From positions 3,038,001 through 3,102,000 of the forward strand of contig NZ_JACCCC010000001.1 of NCBI RefSeq assembly GCF_013408795.1: a stretch of DNA of 64,000 nucleotides, read 5' to 3'. Positions 52,991 to 62,615 of the stretch are shown here, piece after piece. The notes below the pieces were generated by a model that had not been told where the DNA came from, made no database searches, and saw only the letters and a list, made by a program, of their open reading frames with translations. The translations under genes were made by a program, and so were the position numbers. Source of the DNA: Spinactinospora alkalitolerans. GTDB taxonomy: Bacteria; Actinomycetota; Actinomycetes; Streptosporangiales; Streptosporangiaceae. How positions within the stretch are numbered: position 1 is the stretch's first letter; every line of letters starts with the position of its first letter.

Positions 52991-53861
52991 CACCCCGGTG
53001 ACGGTCCTGGGCATGGGCCCGATGGGCCGGGCACTGGCGGGCGCGTTCATCGACAGCGGGCACCCGACGACGGTGTGGAACCGCTCGGCGGCCCGGGCGC
53101 AACCGGTGGTGGCCAAGGGCGCGGCCCCGGCGCCGTCGGCGGCGGAGGCCGCGCAGGCGAGTCCGCTGGTGGTCGTGTGCGTACTGGACGACCGCGCGGC
53201 GCTGGCGGTCCTCGACTCGGCCGGCGATGCGCTGAAGGGCCGGACGGTGGTGAACCTGACCACCGACTCCCCGGAGCGGGCGCGCGAGGTGGCGGCGTGG
53301 GCGGAGCAGCGCGGGGTGGACTACCTGGACGGGTCGATCATGACCCCGACCACGACGATCGGCGGACCGGCCGCGCAGGTGCTCTACAGCGGACCGCAGG
53401 AGGTCTATGCGCGGCACCGCGCGGCACTGGCCGACATCGGCGGGGCCGCCGTGTACCTGGGGACCGACCCGGGACGCGCCGCGGCGTTCGACGTGGCCCT
53501 GCTGGACCTGTTCTGGTCCACCATGAGCGGCTACGTGCACGCGCTGGCACTGGCGCGGTCCGAGGGAATCCCGCCGTCGACGCTGGTGCCGTTCGCGCGG
53601 GGAATCGTCGACATCCTGCCCGAAATCATGGCCGAACTCGCCCGGCAGGCCGAGGCGGGCGAGTACCCGGGCGAGGACTCGTCACTGGTGTCGGCGGCCG
53701 CGGGGATCGAGCACATCGTCCACGCGGCGAAGGCGCGCGGACTGGACACGGGCGTGCTGTCGGCGGCCAAGGACCTCGCGGACCGGGCGATCGCGGCGGA
53801 GCACGGCGAGGACTCGTTCGCGCGGCTGGTCGAGACGGTGGCGCAGGGCCCGGCCGCGTGA
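52971..53861 (+). CDS. NAD(P)-binding 6-phosphogluconate/3-hydroxyisobutyrate dehydrogenase-like (imine-reductase-like) protein
   Basis: 296 residues. Starts RTPVTVLGMGPMGRALAGAF with the dinucleotide motif GxGxMG, then HPTTVWNRSAARA, and a helical dimerisation domain with LLDLFWSTMSGYVHALALA. DGSIMTPTTTIGG replaces the usual Gly-Ser catalytic Lys region, as in imine reductase-like members. GTG 52971 is a guess: the true start may have been altered by the junction with the MerR fragment; GTG 52998 is an alternative. Confidence 0.85.
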   Translation: MLAQADRTPVTVLGMGPMGRALAGAFIDSGHPTTVWNRSAARAQPVVAKGAAPAPSAAEAAQASPLVVVCVLDDRAALAVLDSAGDALKGRTVVNLTTDSPERAREVAAWAEQRGVDYLDGSIMTPTTTIGGPAAQVLYSGPQEVYARHRAALADIGGAAVYLGTDPGRAAAFDVALLDLFWSTMSGYVHALALARSEGIPPSTLVPFARGIVDILPEIMAELARQAEAGEYPGEDSSLVSAAAGIEHIVHAAKARGLDTGVLSAAKDLADRAIAAEHGEDSFARLVETVAQGPAA

Positions 53862-54146
53862 CGGAGACGTGAGCCGGGCCGCACCGAAAGGCCCGGACCG
53901 CTGCGAGCCGGAGTCGCGAGGCCGCAGCGGGCTCTCGGCGCGGGACCGCGCTCACCTCCCGCATGATCGCCGAGCGCGGCCACCGGATCAGGCCGCAGGT
54001 CTGCGGCGCCGCCCATCCGCGCTACGATCGCAACCTCGGCACCGGTGACCGACTGCGAACCGCCACGCTCCCCGCCGACCAGGAGGTCTTCCACGACCCC
54101 GGCCGCCGGAGCCCCGCGCGGCGCAGACCGCCCCGTCCGCGCCTGC
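53862..54146. other. Gap without supported gene
   Basis: 285 bp between the oxidoreductase and the convergent channel gene. Open frames on both strands are Arg/Pro-rich. No clear hairpin with T-run was found. Confidence 0.45.
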
Positions 54147-55139
54147 TCAGGAGGGGCGCACGTTATCCCAGCCCCACCCCTGGTACCGGACCAGCGTCGC
54201 GAGCGCCGAGCGCCGCCCGGCGTGCTCCCGGAAGACCGCCTCGAACTCGGCGCGCCCCACGGTGGGGATGCCGCGCTCGCGCAGCGACTCCAGCGAGGGG
54301 ACCGGCGGCGCCGACGGCGACTCGCGCCCGTTGTCCACCGTGGCGGCGAGCCCGGCGATGACGGCCCTGCTCTGCGTGACCGCGAGCCCCTCCAGCCGGT
54401 GGCCCGGGGGAACCGCGCGGCACATGAGCGTCAGCGCCTCGTCGAGGACCGCGAGGTTGGGCGCCGACGCCTCAGCCCTGCGCCGGCTGTGGAAGTAGGC
54501 CAGGACCGGGTAGGCCAGGTGGCGCTGGGCGAGCTTGGAGACGGCGGGGTTCAACGAGTCGAGCTGCGGGACGATCGCCCGGAAGTCGTCGCCGTTCCAC
54601 ACCCGGGCGCAGATCTCCTCCGGCGTCTCGCCCAGCGCGTGCACGAGCGAGGCGACGGAGCGCTGATCGACCACCGCGCTGACCAGCGAGATGATATAGG
54701 TGAGCGTCAGCGTCACCAGCGTCAGCCCGGTCGCGCTGACCAGGACCGTCGCCAGCTGCCAGCCGGCGCCGGCCGGCTTGAACTCGCCGTTGCCCAGCGT
54801 GGTCAGGCTGTAGCCGACGAAGTAGAGGCGCTCCCACGCCCCGGCCGGCCGGCCGCTCGTCGACGCCTCCACCGATGCGCCCGACAGGAACAGCAGCCCC
54901 CACCCCAGCCACGCCCCGCTGATCCACAGAAACAGCCCGCCGCAGGCCACGGCGGGGCCCAGCCCAGCGAGGACACGGTGCGAACCACCGGCCAGGCGGC
55001 GGACGACACGCCACATCCGCGAGGTCAGCACACTGGTGACGGGTCCCCCGCCGCCGGTGACGGTGACCGCGGTCATGAACACCTCCCGCGCGGTGATGAC
55101 GAGTACCGCGAGGCCCGCCACGAACATGACGACCGCCAT
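54147..55139 (-). CDS. Two-helix ion channel (Ion_trans_2-like) membrane protein
   Basis: 330 residues. N-terminal helix (MFVAGLAVLVITAREVFMTA), a second and third helix (AVACGGLFLWISGAWLGWGL), a pore loop with YSLTTLGNGEF where potassium channels have TVGYG, then VLVSATGLTLVTLTLTYIIS. The cytosolic C-terminal 170 residues have no RCK motif. The altered filter (TLGNG) means potassium selectivity is not assured. Confidence 0.8.
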   Translation of the reverse strand: MAVVMFVAGLAVLVITAREVFMTAVTVTGGGGPVTSVLTSRMWRVVRRLAGGSHRVLAGLGPAVACGGLFLWISGAWLGWGLLFLSGASVEASTSGRPAGAWERLYFVGYSLTTLGNGEFKPAGAGWQLATVLVSATGLTLVTLTLTYIISLVSAVVDQRSVASLVHALGETPEEICARVWNGDDFRAIVPQLDSLNPAVSKLAQRHLAYPVLAYFHSRRRAEASAPNLAVLDEALTLMCRAVPPGHRLEGLAVTQSRAVIAGLAATVDNGRESPSAPPVPSLESLRERGIPTVGRAEFEAVFREHAGRRSALATLVRYQGWGWDNVRPS

Positions 55140-55266
55140 CTGCTCCGCCTTTCGATGCGCGTCCGGGAACCGGTGCTTCCCAGCGTCTCTGCTTCGCTGC
55201 GGGAGACCCCGCGCCCCCTACCCCGCCACGCCGTCGCTCACATCTGTAGATTGAAAACAGACATCA

Positions 55267-55283
55267 CCTTTACATCGTAGATT
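55267..55283 (+). repeat. AT-rich 17-bp motif, second copy
   Basis: CCTTTACATCGTAGATT, one mismatch from CCTTTACAGCGTAGATT at 49907-49923. Both occur in rare AT-rich islands of this GC-rich DNA, one after DUF5685 and one in the divergent gap before the helicase. Confidence 0.4.
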
Positions 55284-55403
55284 CATTATCTGAAACAGGA
55301 GACGCGTCCTCCGGATGCTCCCTCCCGCTCGGGGCGGGCGCCGGGCGTCACCGGTGGTCGCCATACTGGACCGGGCGATCACCGGTGACGGGAGGGAGGC
55401 TGC

Positions 55404-58400
55404 GTGCTGGTACTGCACGGTGCGTGGGCCGAAGAGGGCCTGACGCTGTGGGCCGAGGACTCCGGCGCGCCCGCGCGCACCGCCTCGCGGGCCGCGGTCC
55501 GGCCGCACCCCTACGCCGCGGCGGCCGACGCGCTGCGCGAGACCGTCGCCGGCCTGGTCGAGGCCCTCGACACCGCGCCGGCGGCGCCGCTGCCCGGCTC
55601 GCCGGCCGACGTCGCCAAGGCCGACGCCGTCGGACTGGAGCTGCGGCTGCCCGGATCCGCCGGGCACCCGCTCCCCTCCCCCGGGCTCGAACCACTCGCC
55701 GACGCACCGGCCGTGCGGTCGGCGGCCCCGCGCCCCTGGCGCGTCCCGGCGTGCCTGTTCCCTCCGGCGACGGCCGCGGCGCTGCTGCCGGCGCTGCGCG
55801 ACGCGGCCACCGGCGACGTCGCGCAGGGCCCCGGCCTGCGCCACCTCATCGCCGTCCAGGAGTTCGCCGACCTCCTCGTCGGTGCCGGCCGACTGCTGCC
55901 CCTGCTCATCGACGACCCTCCCAGCGCGCGGTGGCGGCCGGTGCTCACCGGGGCCGAGGCCCGGCACTTCCGGGCGCTGACCACGGCACTGCCCCCGGTC
56001 GCCCGCGCCCACCTGCCCTCCCCCGCTCCGCGGGCCGACGGCCTCGTGTTCACCGCCCTGAGCGCGCTGGTCGACGCGGCCGCCCGCGCCCGCTTCGGCA
56101 CGCGGAACCGGCGCGGCGGCCCGCACTGGACGCGGGCGCTGACCGGCGAGGATGCCCGGCTCGACGCTCCGGGCGGGCGGGAGGCCGCGGCCGGCGACCT
56201 CGCCGACCGACTGCGGGCCTGGTACGACGCCGCGCACCGGCAGGGCGAGCGCGCGCGGCTGGTCTTCCGGCTCGCCGAACCCGACCGCGACGCCGAACCG
56301 GCCGCCGACACCGGAGCCGCCGACGCGGACGGGCGACGGCAGCGGGAGCAGCGGGCCGGGGAGCGCCGCGGCGAGACCTGGCGGGTGGAGTTCTGGGTGC
56401 GTTCGGGCACCGACCCCAGCCTCCAGCTCCCGCTGCGCGACCTGTGGCTGGGCGAAGGCGCGGCGTGGCTGCCCGACGACGTCGAGACCGCCATGCTCGG
56501 CGACCTCGGCCGGGCCGCCCGGCACTACCCCGCCCTGGGCGCGGCGCTGCGCGAGCTCGCCCCCGCCGAGGTCACCATGGGAACCGGCGGCGCCCACGCC
56601 TTCATCAAGGACGTCGCGCCGCGGCTGGACGCCGCCGGATTCGCCATCGTCCTGCCCCACTGGGCGGGCCGGCGCGCGCTCGGCCTCAGGCTCACCACCC
56701 GCGAGCAGCCGCCCGCGACGGGCGGCGGGATCGGCGCGGACGAGCTGGTCGACTTCTCCTTCGACGCGGTACTCGGCGAGGAGGCGCTCGACATCGAGGA
56801 GCTGGCCGAACTGGCCCGGCTGAAGCAGCCGCTGGTGCGGCTGCGCGGCCGGTGGGTGGAGGCCGACCCCGCCCACCTGCGCACCGCGCTGGAGTTCCTG
56901 CGCCGCCGCGGCCGCGGGACCATGCGGCGCGGGGAGGCGGTGCGGACGGTGCTCTCCCCCGAGGAGCCCACGACGCTGCCGATCACCGGCGTGGACGCCG
57001 ACGGGGCGCTGGGCGCGCTGCTCGGCGGCTCCACCGAGCAGCGGATCGCTCCGATGCCCACTCCGGAGGGCTTCACCGGCGCGCTGCGCCCCTACCAGGA
57101 GCGCGGCGCCGCGTGGCTGCGGTTCCTGGGCGGCCTCGGCCTGGGCGCGGTCCTCGCCGACGACATGGGGCTGGGCAAGACCGTCCAACTGCTGGCGCTG
57201 CTCACCGGGGAAAGGGCGCGGCCGCACCCGGGCGGCCGCGGCTCCTCCCCCGGTCCGACGCTGCTGATCTGCCCGGTCTCGCTCGTGGGCAACTGGCAGC
57301 GCGAGGCCGCGCGGTTCGCCCCCTCCCTGCGCCTGCACGTCCACCACGGTCCCGACCGCCCGCACGGCAACGGCCTGGCCAGGCTGCTGGCAGGCACCGA
57401 CCTGGTCATCACCACCTACGGGGTGGTGCTGCGCGACGCCGAGGAGCTGACCGCGATGCCCTGGCACCGCGTGGTCTGCGACGAGGCGCAGGCGATCAAG
57501 AACAGCGGGACCCGGCAGGCGCGCGCGGTGCGCGGGCTGCCGGCCGACACCCGCATCGCGCTCACCGGCACGCCGGTGGAGAACAACCTCGGCGAGCTCT
57601 GGTCGATCATGGAGTTCGCCAACCCCGGCCTGCTCGGCTCGGAGGCGGGGTTCCGCCGGCACGCAGGCCGAATCGAGAGGGCCCACGCCGCCGAGGGCGG
57701 GGAGGACACCGCCTCCGGCGGCGCGGACGGCGGCGACGGCGGCGCGGCCCTGCTGAAGCGGCTGACCGGCCCGTTCATCCTGCGCAGGCTCAAAACCGAC
57801 CGGTCGATCATCTCCGACCTGCCCGAGAAGCTGGAGATGCGGACCTGGTGCACGCTCACCCCCGAGCAGGCGTCGCTGTACAAGGCCGCGGTCGACGAGA
57901 TGACCGAGCGGATCGACGGCGCCGAGGGGATCCAGCGCAAGGGCCTGGTGCTGGCGACGATGGCGCGGCTCAAGCAGATCTGCAACCACCCGGCGCAGTT
58001 CCTCGGCGACGGGTCGGCGCTGGCGGGGCGCTCGGGCAAGCTGGAGCGCCTGGAGCGACTGCTCGCCGAGGCGACCGCCGAAGGCGACAAGGCCCTGTGC
58101 TTCACCCAGTACACGGCGTTCGGCGACCGCCTGGCGCCCTACCTCGCCGCGCGGCTGGGCCGCCCGGTGCTGTGGCTGCACGGCGGCACGCCCCGGCACC
58201 GGCGCGAGGAGATGACGGCGCGGTTCCAGGACTCAGCGGAGCCCATGGTGTTCCTGCTGTCGCTGAAGGCCGCCGGAACCGGGCTGAACCTGACCGCGGC
58301 CAACCACGTGGTGCACATCGACCGGTGGTGGAACCCCGCGGTGGAGGACCAGGCGACCGACCGGGCGTTCCGCATCGGCCAGCGCCGCGACGTGCAGGTG

Positions 58401-58571
58401 CGCAAGCTGATCTGCGTCGGGACGCTGGAGGAGCGCGTGGACGAGATGATCGAGCGCAAGAAGGCGCTCGCGCAGAGCGTGGTGGGCACCGGGGAGGACT
58501 GGCTGACCGGGCTGTCGACGGCGAGGCTGCGCGAGGTCGTCCGGCTGGCCCCCGAGGCGGTGGCGCAGTGA
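55404..58571 (+). CDS. SNF2-family DEAD/DEAH-box helicase (HelZ-like)
   Basis: 1055 residues. A large N-terminal SNF2-associated domain (1-560), then the motor: LADDMGLGKTVQLLALLTGE (Walker A, about 590), VCDEAQAIKN (DEAQ box), ALTGTPVENNLGELWSIMEF, and helicase C with SLKAAGTGLNLTAANHVVHI and QATDRAFRIGQRR. Such stand-alone Snf2-type ATPases translocate on DNA and are linked to repair. GTG 55404. Overlaps the SWIM gene by GTGA. Confidence 0.94.
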   Translation: MLVLHGAWAEEGLTLWAEDSGAPARTASRAAVRPHPYAAAADALRETVAGLVEALDTAPAAPLPGSPADVAKADAVGLELRLPGSAGHPLPSPGLEPLADAPAVRSAAPRPWRVPACLFPPATAAALLPALRDAATGDVAQGPGLRHLIAVQEFADLLVGAGRLLPLLIDDPPSARWRPVLTGAEARHFRALTTALPPVARAHLPSPAPRADGLVFTALSALVDAAARARFGTRNRRGGPHWTRALTGEDARLDAPGGREAAAGDLADRLRAWYDAAHRQGERARLVFRLAEPDRDAEPAADTGAADADGRRQREQRAGERRGETWRVEFWVRSGTDPSLQLPLRDLWLGEGAAWLPDDVETAMLGDLGRAARHYPALGAALRELAPAEVTMGTGGAHAFIKDVAPRLDAAGFAIVLPHWAGRRALGLRLTTREQPPATGGGIGADELVDFSFDAVLGEEALDIEELAELARLKQPLVRLRGRWVEADPAHLRTALEFLRRRGRGTMRRGEAVRTVLSPEEPTTLPITGVDADGALGALLGGSTEQRIAPMPTPEGFTGALRPYQERGAAWLRFLGGLGLGAVLADDMGLGKTVQLLALLTGERARPHPGGRGSSPGPTLLICPVSLVGNWQREAARFAPSLRLHVHHGPDRPHGNGLARLLAGTDLVITTYGVVLRDAEELTAMPWHRVVCDEAQAIKNSGTRQARAVRGLPADTRIALTGTPVENNLGELWSIMEFANPGLLGSEAGFRRHAGRIERAHAAEGGEDTASGGADGGDGGAALLKRLTGPFILRRLKTDRSIISDLPEKLEMRTWCTLTPEQASLYKAAVDEMTERIDGAEGIQRKGLVLATMARLKQICNHPAQFLGDGSALAGRSGKLERLERLLAEATAEGDKALCFTQYTAFGDRLAPYLAARLGRPVLWLHGGTPRHRREEMTARFQDSAEPMVFLLSLKAAGTGLNLTAANHVVHIDRWWNPAVEDQATDRAFRIGQRRDVQVRKLICVGTLEERVDEMIERKKALAQSVVGTGEDWLTGLSTARLREVVRLAPEAVAQ

Positions 58572-59410
58572 GCGGGTGGGAGGGCGGACGCATCTGGTGG
58601 TCGGGCCGGTTCGTCGACGCGCTGGAGTCGGGCGCCGAGACCGGCCGGCTGGAGCGGGGCCGCGGCTACGCCGCCACGGGGGCCGTGCGCGACCTCAGGG
58701 TCGGTCCGGGCGAGGTGCTCGCCAAGGTGCAGGGCTCGCGTCCGCGCCCCTACCGGGTGAGCCTGATGCTGCCCGTCCTCGACGACGACCAGTGGGCCAC
58801 CGTGACGGCCGCGCTGGCCGGCCAGCCGCTGTTCCGGGCGAAGCTGCTCTCCGGCGAACTCCCGCCCGAGACCGAGCGGGTCTTCGGCGTCCTGGGACTG
58901 GCGCTGTTCCCCCGCGGCCTGGACGACCTGGTGCTCACCTGCTCCTGCCCCGACTGGGGGCACCCCTGCAAGCACGCCGCCGCGACGCTGTACGTGCTGG
59001 CCGACTCCTTGGACGGCGACCCGTTCCTGCTGCTGACGTGGCTGGGCCGGGAGCGCGGCGCGTTCCTGTCGGCGCTGCGGCGGCACGGCCGCGCCGCCCC
59101 CGGCGGCACGCCGACGGGCGACGTCGCCCCGCCGGTGCGCGTGCAGCCGGACACCGGGGCCGATGCCCCCGCGACCGGAGAGGCCGACGGGTCGGCGGGG
59201 GCGGACGCGCCGGAAGAGGCGGCCGCGCGGTTCTGGTCGGCCGCGCCGCTGCCCGCGCCGCCCCTCTCCCGCGCGCTCCCGGTCATCGGCACCGTGGACG
59301 CTCCGGCGGCGCGGAGCGGCGCCTCGACCTGCGGTCCGGACCCGGTCGAGGCGCTGACCCCGTTGTACGCCCGACTGGTCGACCCGGAGGCCGGGGCCGC
59401 GGCGCCGTGA
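58568..59410 (+). CDS. SWIM zinc-finger protein
   Basis: 280 residues. The SWIM motif CSCPDWGHPCKHAAA (CxCx6CxH) is at about 125, followed by YVLADSLDGDPFLLLTWLGR, a conserved extension. It starts within the helicase stop (GTGA), a coupling typical for the SNF2/SWIM pair of actinomycetes. Probably a DNA- or protein-binding partner of the helicase. The last 90 residues are Ala/Pro-rich and variable. Confidence 0.92.
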   Translation: MSGWEGGRIWWSGRFVDALESGAETGRLERGRGYAATGAVRDLRVGPGEVLAKVQGSRPRPYRVSLMLPVLDDDQWATVTAALAGQPLFRAKLLSGELPPETERVFGVLGLALFPRGLDDLVLTCSCPDWGHPCKHAAATLYVLADSLDGDPFLLLTWLGRERGAFLSALRRHGRAAPGGTPTGDVAPPVRVQPDTGADAPATGEADGSAGADAPEEAAARFWSAAPLPAPPLSRALPVIGTVDAPAARSGASTCGPDPVEALTPLYARLVDPEAGAAAP

Positions 59411-59557
59411 CCGTCCGCGGCGGCGCGGCCGCCTGCGGCCACGGCAATGCGGCGGAAACCCCCCGTTGACGGGGGCCCCGATGGTTAGGATGCCGGTAAA
59501 CCGCGGCCGGAACCGGCGGCCGCAGCCGTGTCCGCACGACCGCGAGGTGCTTCCCCT

Positions 59558-60412
59558 ATGGCCGATCACGCCAACGCCGCTGGCCGCTTCCCGCCCGACA
59601 TCGACATGAACACCCCCAGCGTGGCCCGGATGTACGACGCGATGCTCGGGGGCAAGGACCACTTCACGTCGGACCGCCGGGGCATGGATCTCCTGGAGGA
59701 GGTCAATCCCGGCACCATCGCCCTGGCCCGGGCCAACCGCGCCTACCTCGTCCGCGCCGTGGACCACGTGGCCAGAGAGGCCGGTGTCCGCCAGTTCCTC
59801 GACCTCGGGTCCGGGCTGCCCACCGCGGACAACACCCACCAGATCGCGCAGCGCACCCACTCCGGCGCCTCCGTCGTCTACATCGACAACGACCCGATCG
59901 TGCTGGCCCACGGCCGCGCGATCCTGGCCGACAACCCCACCACCTCGGTCGCCACCGCCGACCTGTGCGACGTCGACGCGGTCCTCGGCGCAGAGGACAC
60001 CCAAAGGCTGATCGACTTCGACCAGCCGGTGTGCGTCATGCTCGTCAGCCTGCTGCACTGCATCCCCGACGACGCCGACCCGTTCGGGATCGTGCGCGGC
60101 TACTTCGACCGGCTCCCCTCCGGCTCCCACCTCGTCTACTCCCACATCGTCTCCGACGACGAGAAGGCCGCGCGGGAGTTCACCGACCGCGTCCTGTCCT
60201 TCGGCACCACCTGGGGCCGGGTGCGCTCCCCCGAGGAGGCCGCCCGGGCGTTCACCGGCCTGGAGCTCGTCACCCCCGACGCCGCAGGCCGGCACCCTGC
60301 GGTTCCGGTGGAGTGCTCGACCTGGCGCAACGGCGACGCCTCTCCCGAGCCCCGCCCCGCCGACCTCGACGTCAAGCTGTGGGAGCACGCGGGGGTCGCC
60401 GTCAAGCCCTGA
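59558..60412 (+). CDS. SAM-dependent methyltransferase, DUF574 (Methyltransf_19) family
   Basis: 284 residues. IDMNTPSVARMYDAMLGGKD is the family signature; SAM motif FLDLGSGLPTADNTHQIA at about 90 and VYIDNDPIVLAHG follow. This family is expanded in actinomycetes and its substrate is unknown. ATG 59558; it stands alone. Confidence 0.92.
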   Translation: MADHANAAGRFPPDIDMNTPSVARMYDAMLGGKDHFTSDRRGMDLLEEVNPGTIALARANRAYLVRAVDHVAREAGVRQFLDLGSGLPTADNTHQIAQRTHSGASVVYIDNDPIVLAHGRAILADNPTTSVATADLCDVDAVLGAEDTQRLIDFDQPVCVMLVSLLHCIPDDADPFGIVRGYFDRLPSGSHLVYSHIVSDDEKAAREFTDRVLSFGTTWGRVRSPEEAARAFTGLELVTPDAAGRHPAVPVECSTWRNGDASPEPRPADLDVKLWEHAGVAVKP

Positions 60413-60510
60413 ACCTTCCGGGACGCCTCGGGCGGCGCGGATGCGGCAGCCGAGGCCCGCCGGTACGGTGGCCGGTGGAAGGGTCGGCGAGCAGGGCGTG
60501 AGGAGCGGCC

Positions 60511-60936
60511 ATGGGCACCGACGATCTCCACGAGCTGTACCGGCGCTGGCTGCCGGGAATGTGGCAGGCCGAGGCGGAGGAGATGGACCGCCTGGCCGGC
60601 GAGGTGTTCACCGCCGACGCCGTCGCCCACTGGAACGGCGAGACCGTGCACGGCCCCGCCGGGGTGGCCGAACGGCTGCGCGCCACGACGCGGATGTTCG
60701 CGGACATCCGCACCGAGGCCGAGGTCGGCCCCATCGTCGACGGCGACCTCGTCGCCACCCGGTGGTCCTTCACCGGCGCCCTCCTGCCCGCGGCCACGGC
60801 GGCGCCGGGCACCGTCATCCGGTTCCAGGGCGCCGACACCCTCCGGGTCCGCGACGGCCGCTTCTGCGAGTACTGGCCGCAGGGCGACAACCTCTCCTGC
60901 ATGCTGCAACTGGGCGCGGTGGCGTTCCGGGAGTGA
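60511..60936 (+). CDS. SnoaL/ester-cyclase-like NTF2-fold protein
   Basis: 141 residues: LYRRWLPGMWQAEAEEMDRL, then HWNGETVHGPAGVAERLRA and EVGPIVDGDLVATRWSFTG, the SnoaL-like fold. Members act as cyclases, isomerases or binding proteins. It precedes a TetR gene by 86 bp; the two may be co-regulated. Confidence 0.85.
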   Translation: MGTDDLHELYRRWLPGMWQAEAEEMDRLAGEVFTADAVAHWNGETVHGPAGVAERLRATTRMFADIRTEAEVGPIVDGDLVATRWSFTGALLPAATAAPGTVIRFQGADTLRVRDGRFCEYWPQGDNLSCMLQLGAVAFRE

Positions 60937-61012
60937 CCCGGCGCGAGCCGCGCGCACGCGCGCGCCACGAGGACCTGCGACGCGGCGGTCAGGGGCCGCG
61001 CGGCCGTGGGAG

Positions 61013-61025
61013 CATATCGAATATG
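61013..61025. promoter_or_regulatory. Palindrome overlapping the tetR start
   Basis: CATATCGAATATG is a perfect inverted repeat (CATAT/ATATG) whose last bases form the ATG start codon of the TetR gene. A repressor bound here would block its own expression. Confidence 0.6.
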
Positions 61026-61622
61026 ACCGGTGAGCCAGCCAAATCCGAGGTCCGGGGCCTGCGCGCCGATGCCCACCGCAATCACCAGCGCATCATCCGC
61101 GCCGCCACCGAGCTGCTCGCCGAGCACCCCGCGGCCACGATGGATGAGCTGACCGCGGCCACCGACCTGGGGCGCACCACCGTCTACCGGCACTTCCACA
61201 CCCGTGAGCAGCTCGTCGCCGAGGTCTACCGGACCGCGTTCGAAGGCGCCCGCCAGATGTTTCACGACTCCCGGCTGCACGACTGCCCCGTCCCGGAGCT
61301 GCTGGACCGGACGGTGGCGGCCGTGATGGGCGCGGTCGAGACCTACCCGGTGCTGATCAACGGCCCGGGACTGGACATGATGGTGGGCGAGGGCGGGATC
61401 GACGCCGGTTACGCCGACTGCCTGGAGCCGCTGGAGGCGGCGGTGGGCCGCGCCCAGGCCGCCGGCCTGCTCGATCCGTCCCTGCCGCGGCGCTGGCTGG
61501 CCAGTTCCCTGCTGGACGACTGCGCGGGGGCGGTGGTCTTCGCCGCCGAGCTGCGCGGCACCGGCAACGACCCGCACGCGCTGATGCGCGCCTCCTTCGA
61601 GCGCGCGTGGGGGGCACGATAG
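61023..61622 (+). CDS. TetR family transcriptional regulator
   Basis: 199 residues. HTH: RIIRAATELLAEHPAATMDE, LTAATDLGRTTVYRHFHTRE. The C-terminal domain has LASSLLDDCAGAVVFAAEL. Transcribed in the same direction as the SnoaL gene upstream. Directly downstream lies a truncated alpha/beta hydrolase on the other strand, which may have been its former target. Confidence 0.92.
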   Translation: MTGEPAKSEVRGLRADAHRNHQRIIRAATELLAEHPAATMDELTAATDLGRTTVYRHFHTREQLVAEVYRTAFEGARQMFHDSRLHDCPVPELLDRTVAAVMGAVETYPVLINGPGLDMMVGEGGIDAGYADCLEPLEAAVGRAQAAGLLDPSLPRRWLASSLLDDCAGAVVFAAELRGTGNDPHALMRASFERAWGAR

Positions 61623-61679
61623 AACCACTGCAGAACGGATACCTTGCGCGCTACCGGCCGCGGGCGATCTCGGCGAGCA

Positions 61680-61873
61680 GGCTTCGACGGCGCGCACGAT
61701 GTCGGCGGTGTGGGTGTCGAGGTCGGTGTCGGAGGCGGCCGGCGCCGCGCCGTCGCCCAGGCCGGTCAGCGTCAGCGGACGGACCTCGTGCCCGGCCTCC
61801 CGCAGCGGAGCGGCCACCCGGTCCCAGGCCCATCCGCCCAGCCAGAAGCCCGGAACAGTACGAACGTCGCCAT
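61680..61873 (-). pseudogene. Alpha/beta hydrolase N-terminal remnant
   Basis: From ATG 61873 (AGGGGCGCTCG upstream) MATFVL runs into a -1 frameshift, after which VPGFWLGGWAWDRVAAPLRE, AGHEVRPLTLTGLGDG and HTADIVRAVEA are clearly the N-terminal third of an alpha/beta hydrolase. The nucleophile region and everything after is missing. The sequence left of 61680 is unrelated. Confidence 0.6.
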
Positions 61874-62100
61874 CGAGCGCCCCTTGCCGCCGTGTCCGCG
61901 CGCACGCGGAAAAAGAAGAAACCGACGCGCACACGCTAGACGGCGGGGGTGACGTTTCTTCGCCGCGCGGCCTCACTGATGTCTGACGATCGGGGCCGCA
62001 CAAGGGGTCGGCTGTCGCAGTGCGCGTAGCGCCGGCGGCACAGCAGGTCCGAGCCCTGGATTTCCCGCCTCGCTCCGCGAACGCGGCGGTCAGAGCTCGA
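61874..62100. other. Gap without supported gene
   Basis: 227 bp between the hydrolase remnant and the kinase. Contains an AT-rich patch (GGAAAAAGAAGAAACC near 61908-61923). No RNA structure or gene recognised. Confidence 0.4.
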
Positions 62101-62583
62101 TCAGGCGTCGCCGTCGTCGCGCCGGACGGTGAATCCGCCGGTTCCGTCGAAGCCGACGGCGTACAACCGGTCGAACCCGTCGGCCGGGCGCGGGCGGCGC
62201 AGCCGCTTGAACGTGGCGTAGACGCCGACATCGGGCGTCCTGGCCCGCCCCCGCCTCGCGGCGTTGCGCTCCAGCGAGCCCGCCAGGTCCGGGGGGAACC
62301 AGTACCCGACGACCTCGGCCCCGTGCTCGTGGGCGGCCTCGATGATGGGCCGCCACTCCTCGGGGGCCGGGTTGGTGTTGTCCACCGCCACGTCGCGCCC
62401 CGCCGCGAGGGCGTCGGTGATCATGCGCATCTGGCGGCGCTGCCGCCGCCGGGCGTTGGGGAAGGCGTCCTTGCTGACGTGCTCGTGCGTCGCCGCCAGC
62501 GACCGCCGGTAGAAGGTGGTCTTGCCCGAGGCCTGCAGTCCGATGAGGACGGCGACCTCCGGGCCCGCTCCCCGCGTCAGCAC
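62101..62583 (-). CDS. P-loop kinase (AAA/polynucleotide-kinase-like)
   Basis: 160 residues from GTG 62583. Walker A VLIGLQASGKTTFYRR at the N-terminus, then HVSKDAFPN, DVAVDNTNPAPEEWRPIIEA and VGYWFPPDLAGSLERNAARR. It resembles the kinase half of T4 polynucleotide kinase-like or zeta-type proteins. No partner gene; substrate unknown. Confidence 0.85.
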   Translation of the reverse strand: MLTRGAGPEVAVLIGLQASGKTTFYRRSLAATHEHVSKDAFPNARRRQRRQMRMITDALAAGRDVAVDNTNPAPEEWRPIIEAAHEHGAEVVGYWFPPDLAGSLERNAARRGRARTPDVGVYATFKRLRRPRPADGFDRLYAVGFDGTGGFTVRRDDGDA

Positions 62584-62615
62584 GTCGGCGCCAAGGGGGT
62601 CGGGAGAAAGGGCAC

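Noticed and set aside
55218-60388. Very long minus-strand frames opposite the helicase and methyltransferase
   Set aside because: They are Gly/Arg/Gln-rich translations caused by high GC and lack any domain; the plus-strand genes carry clear motifs.
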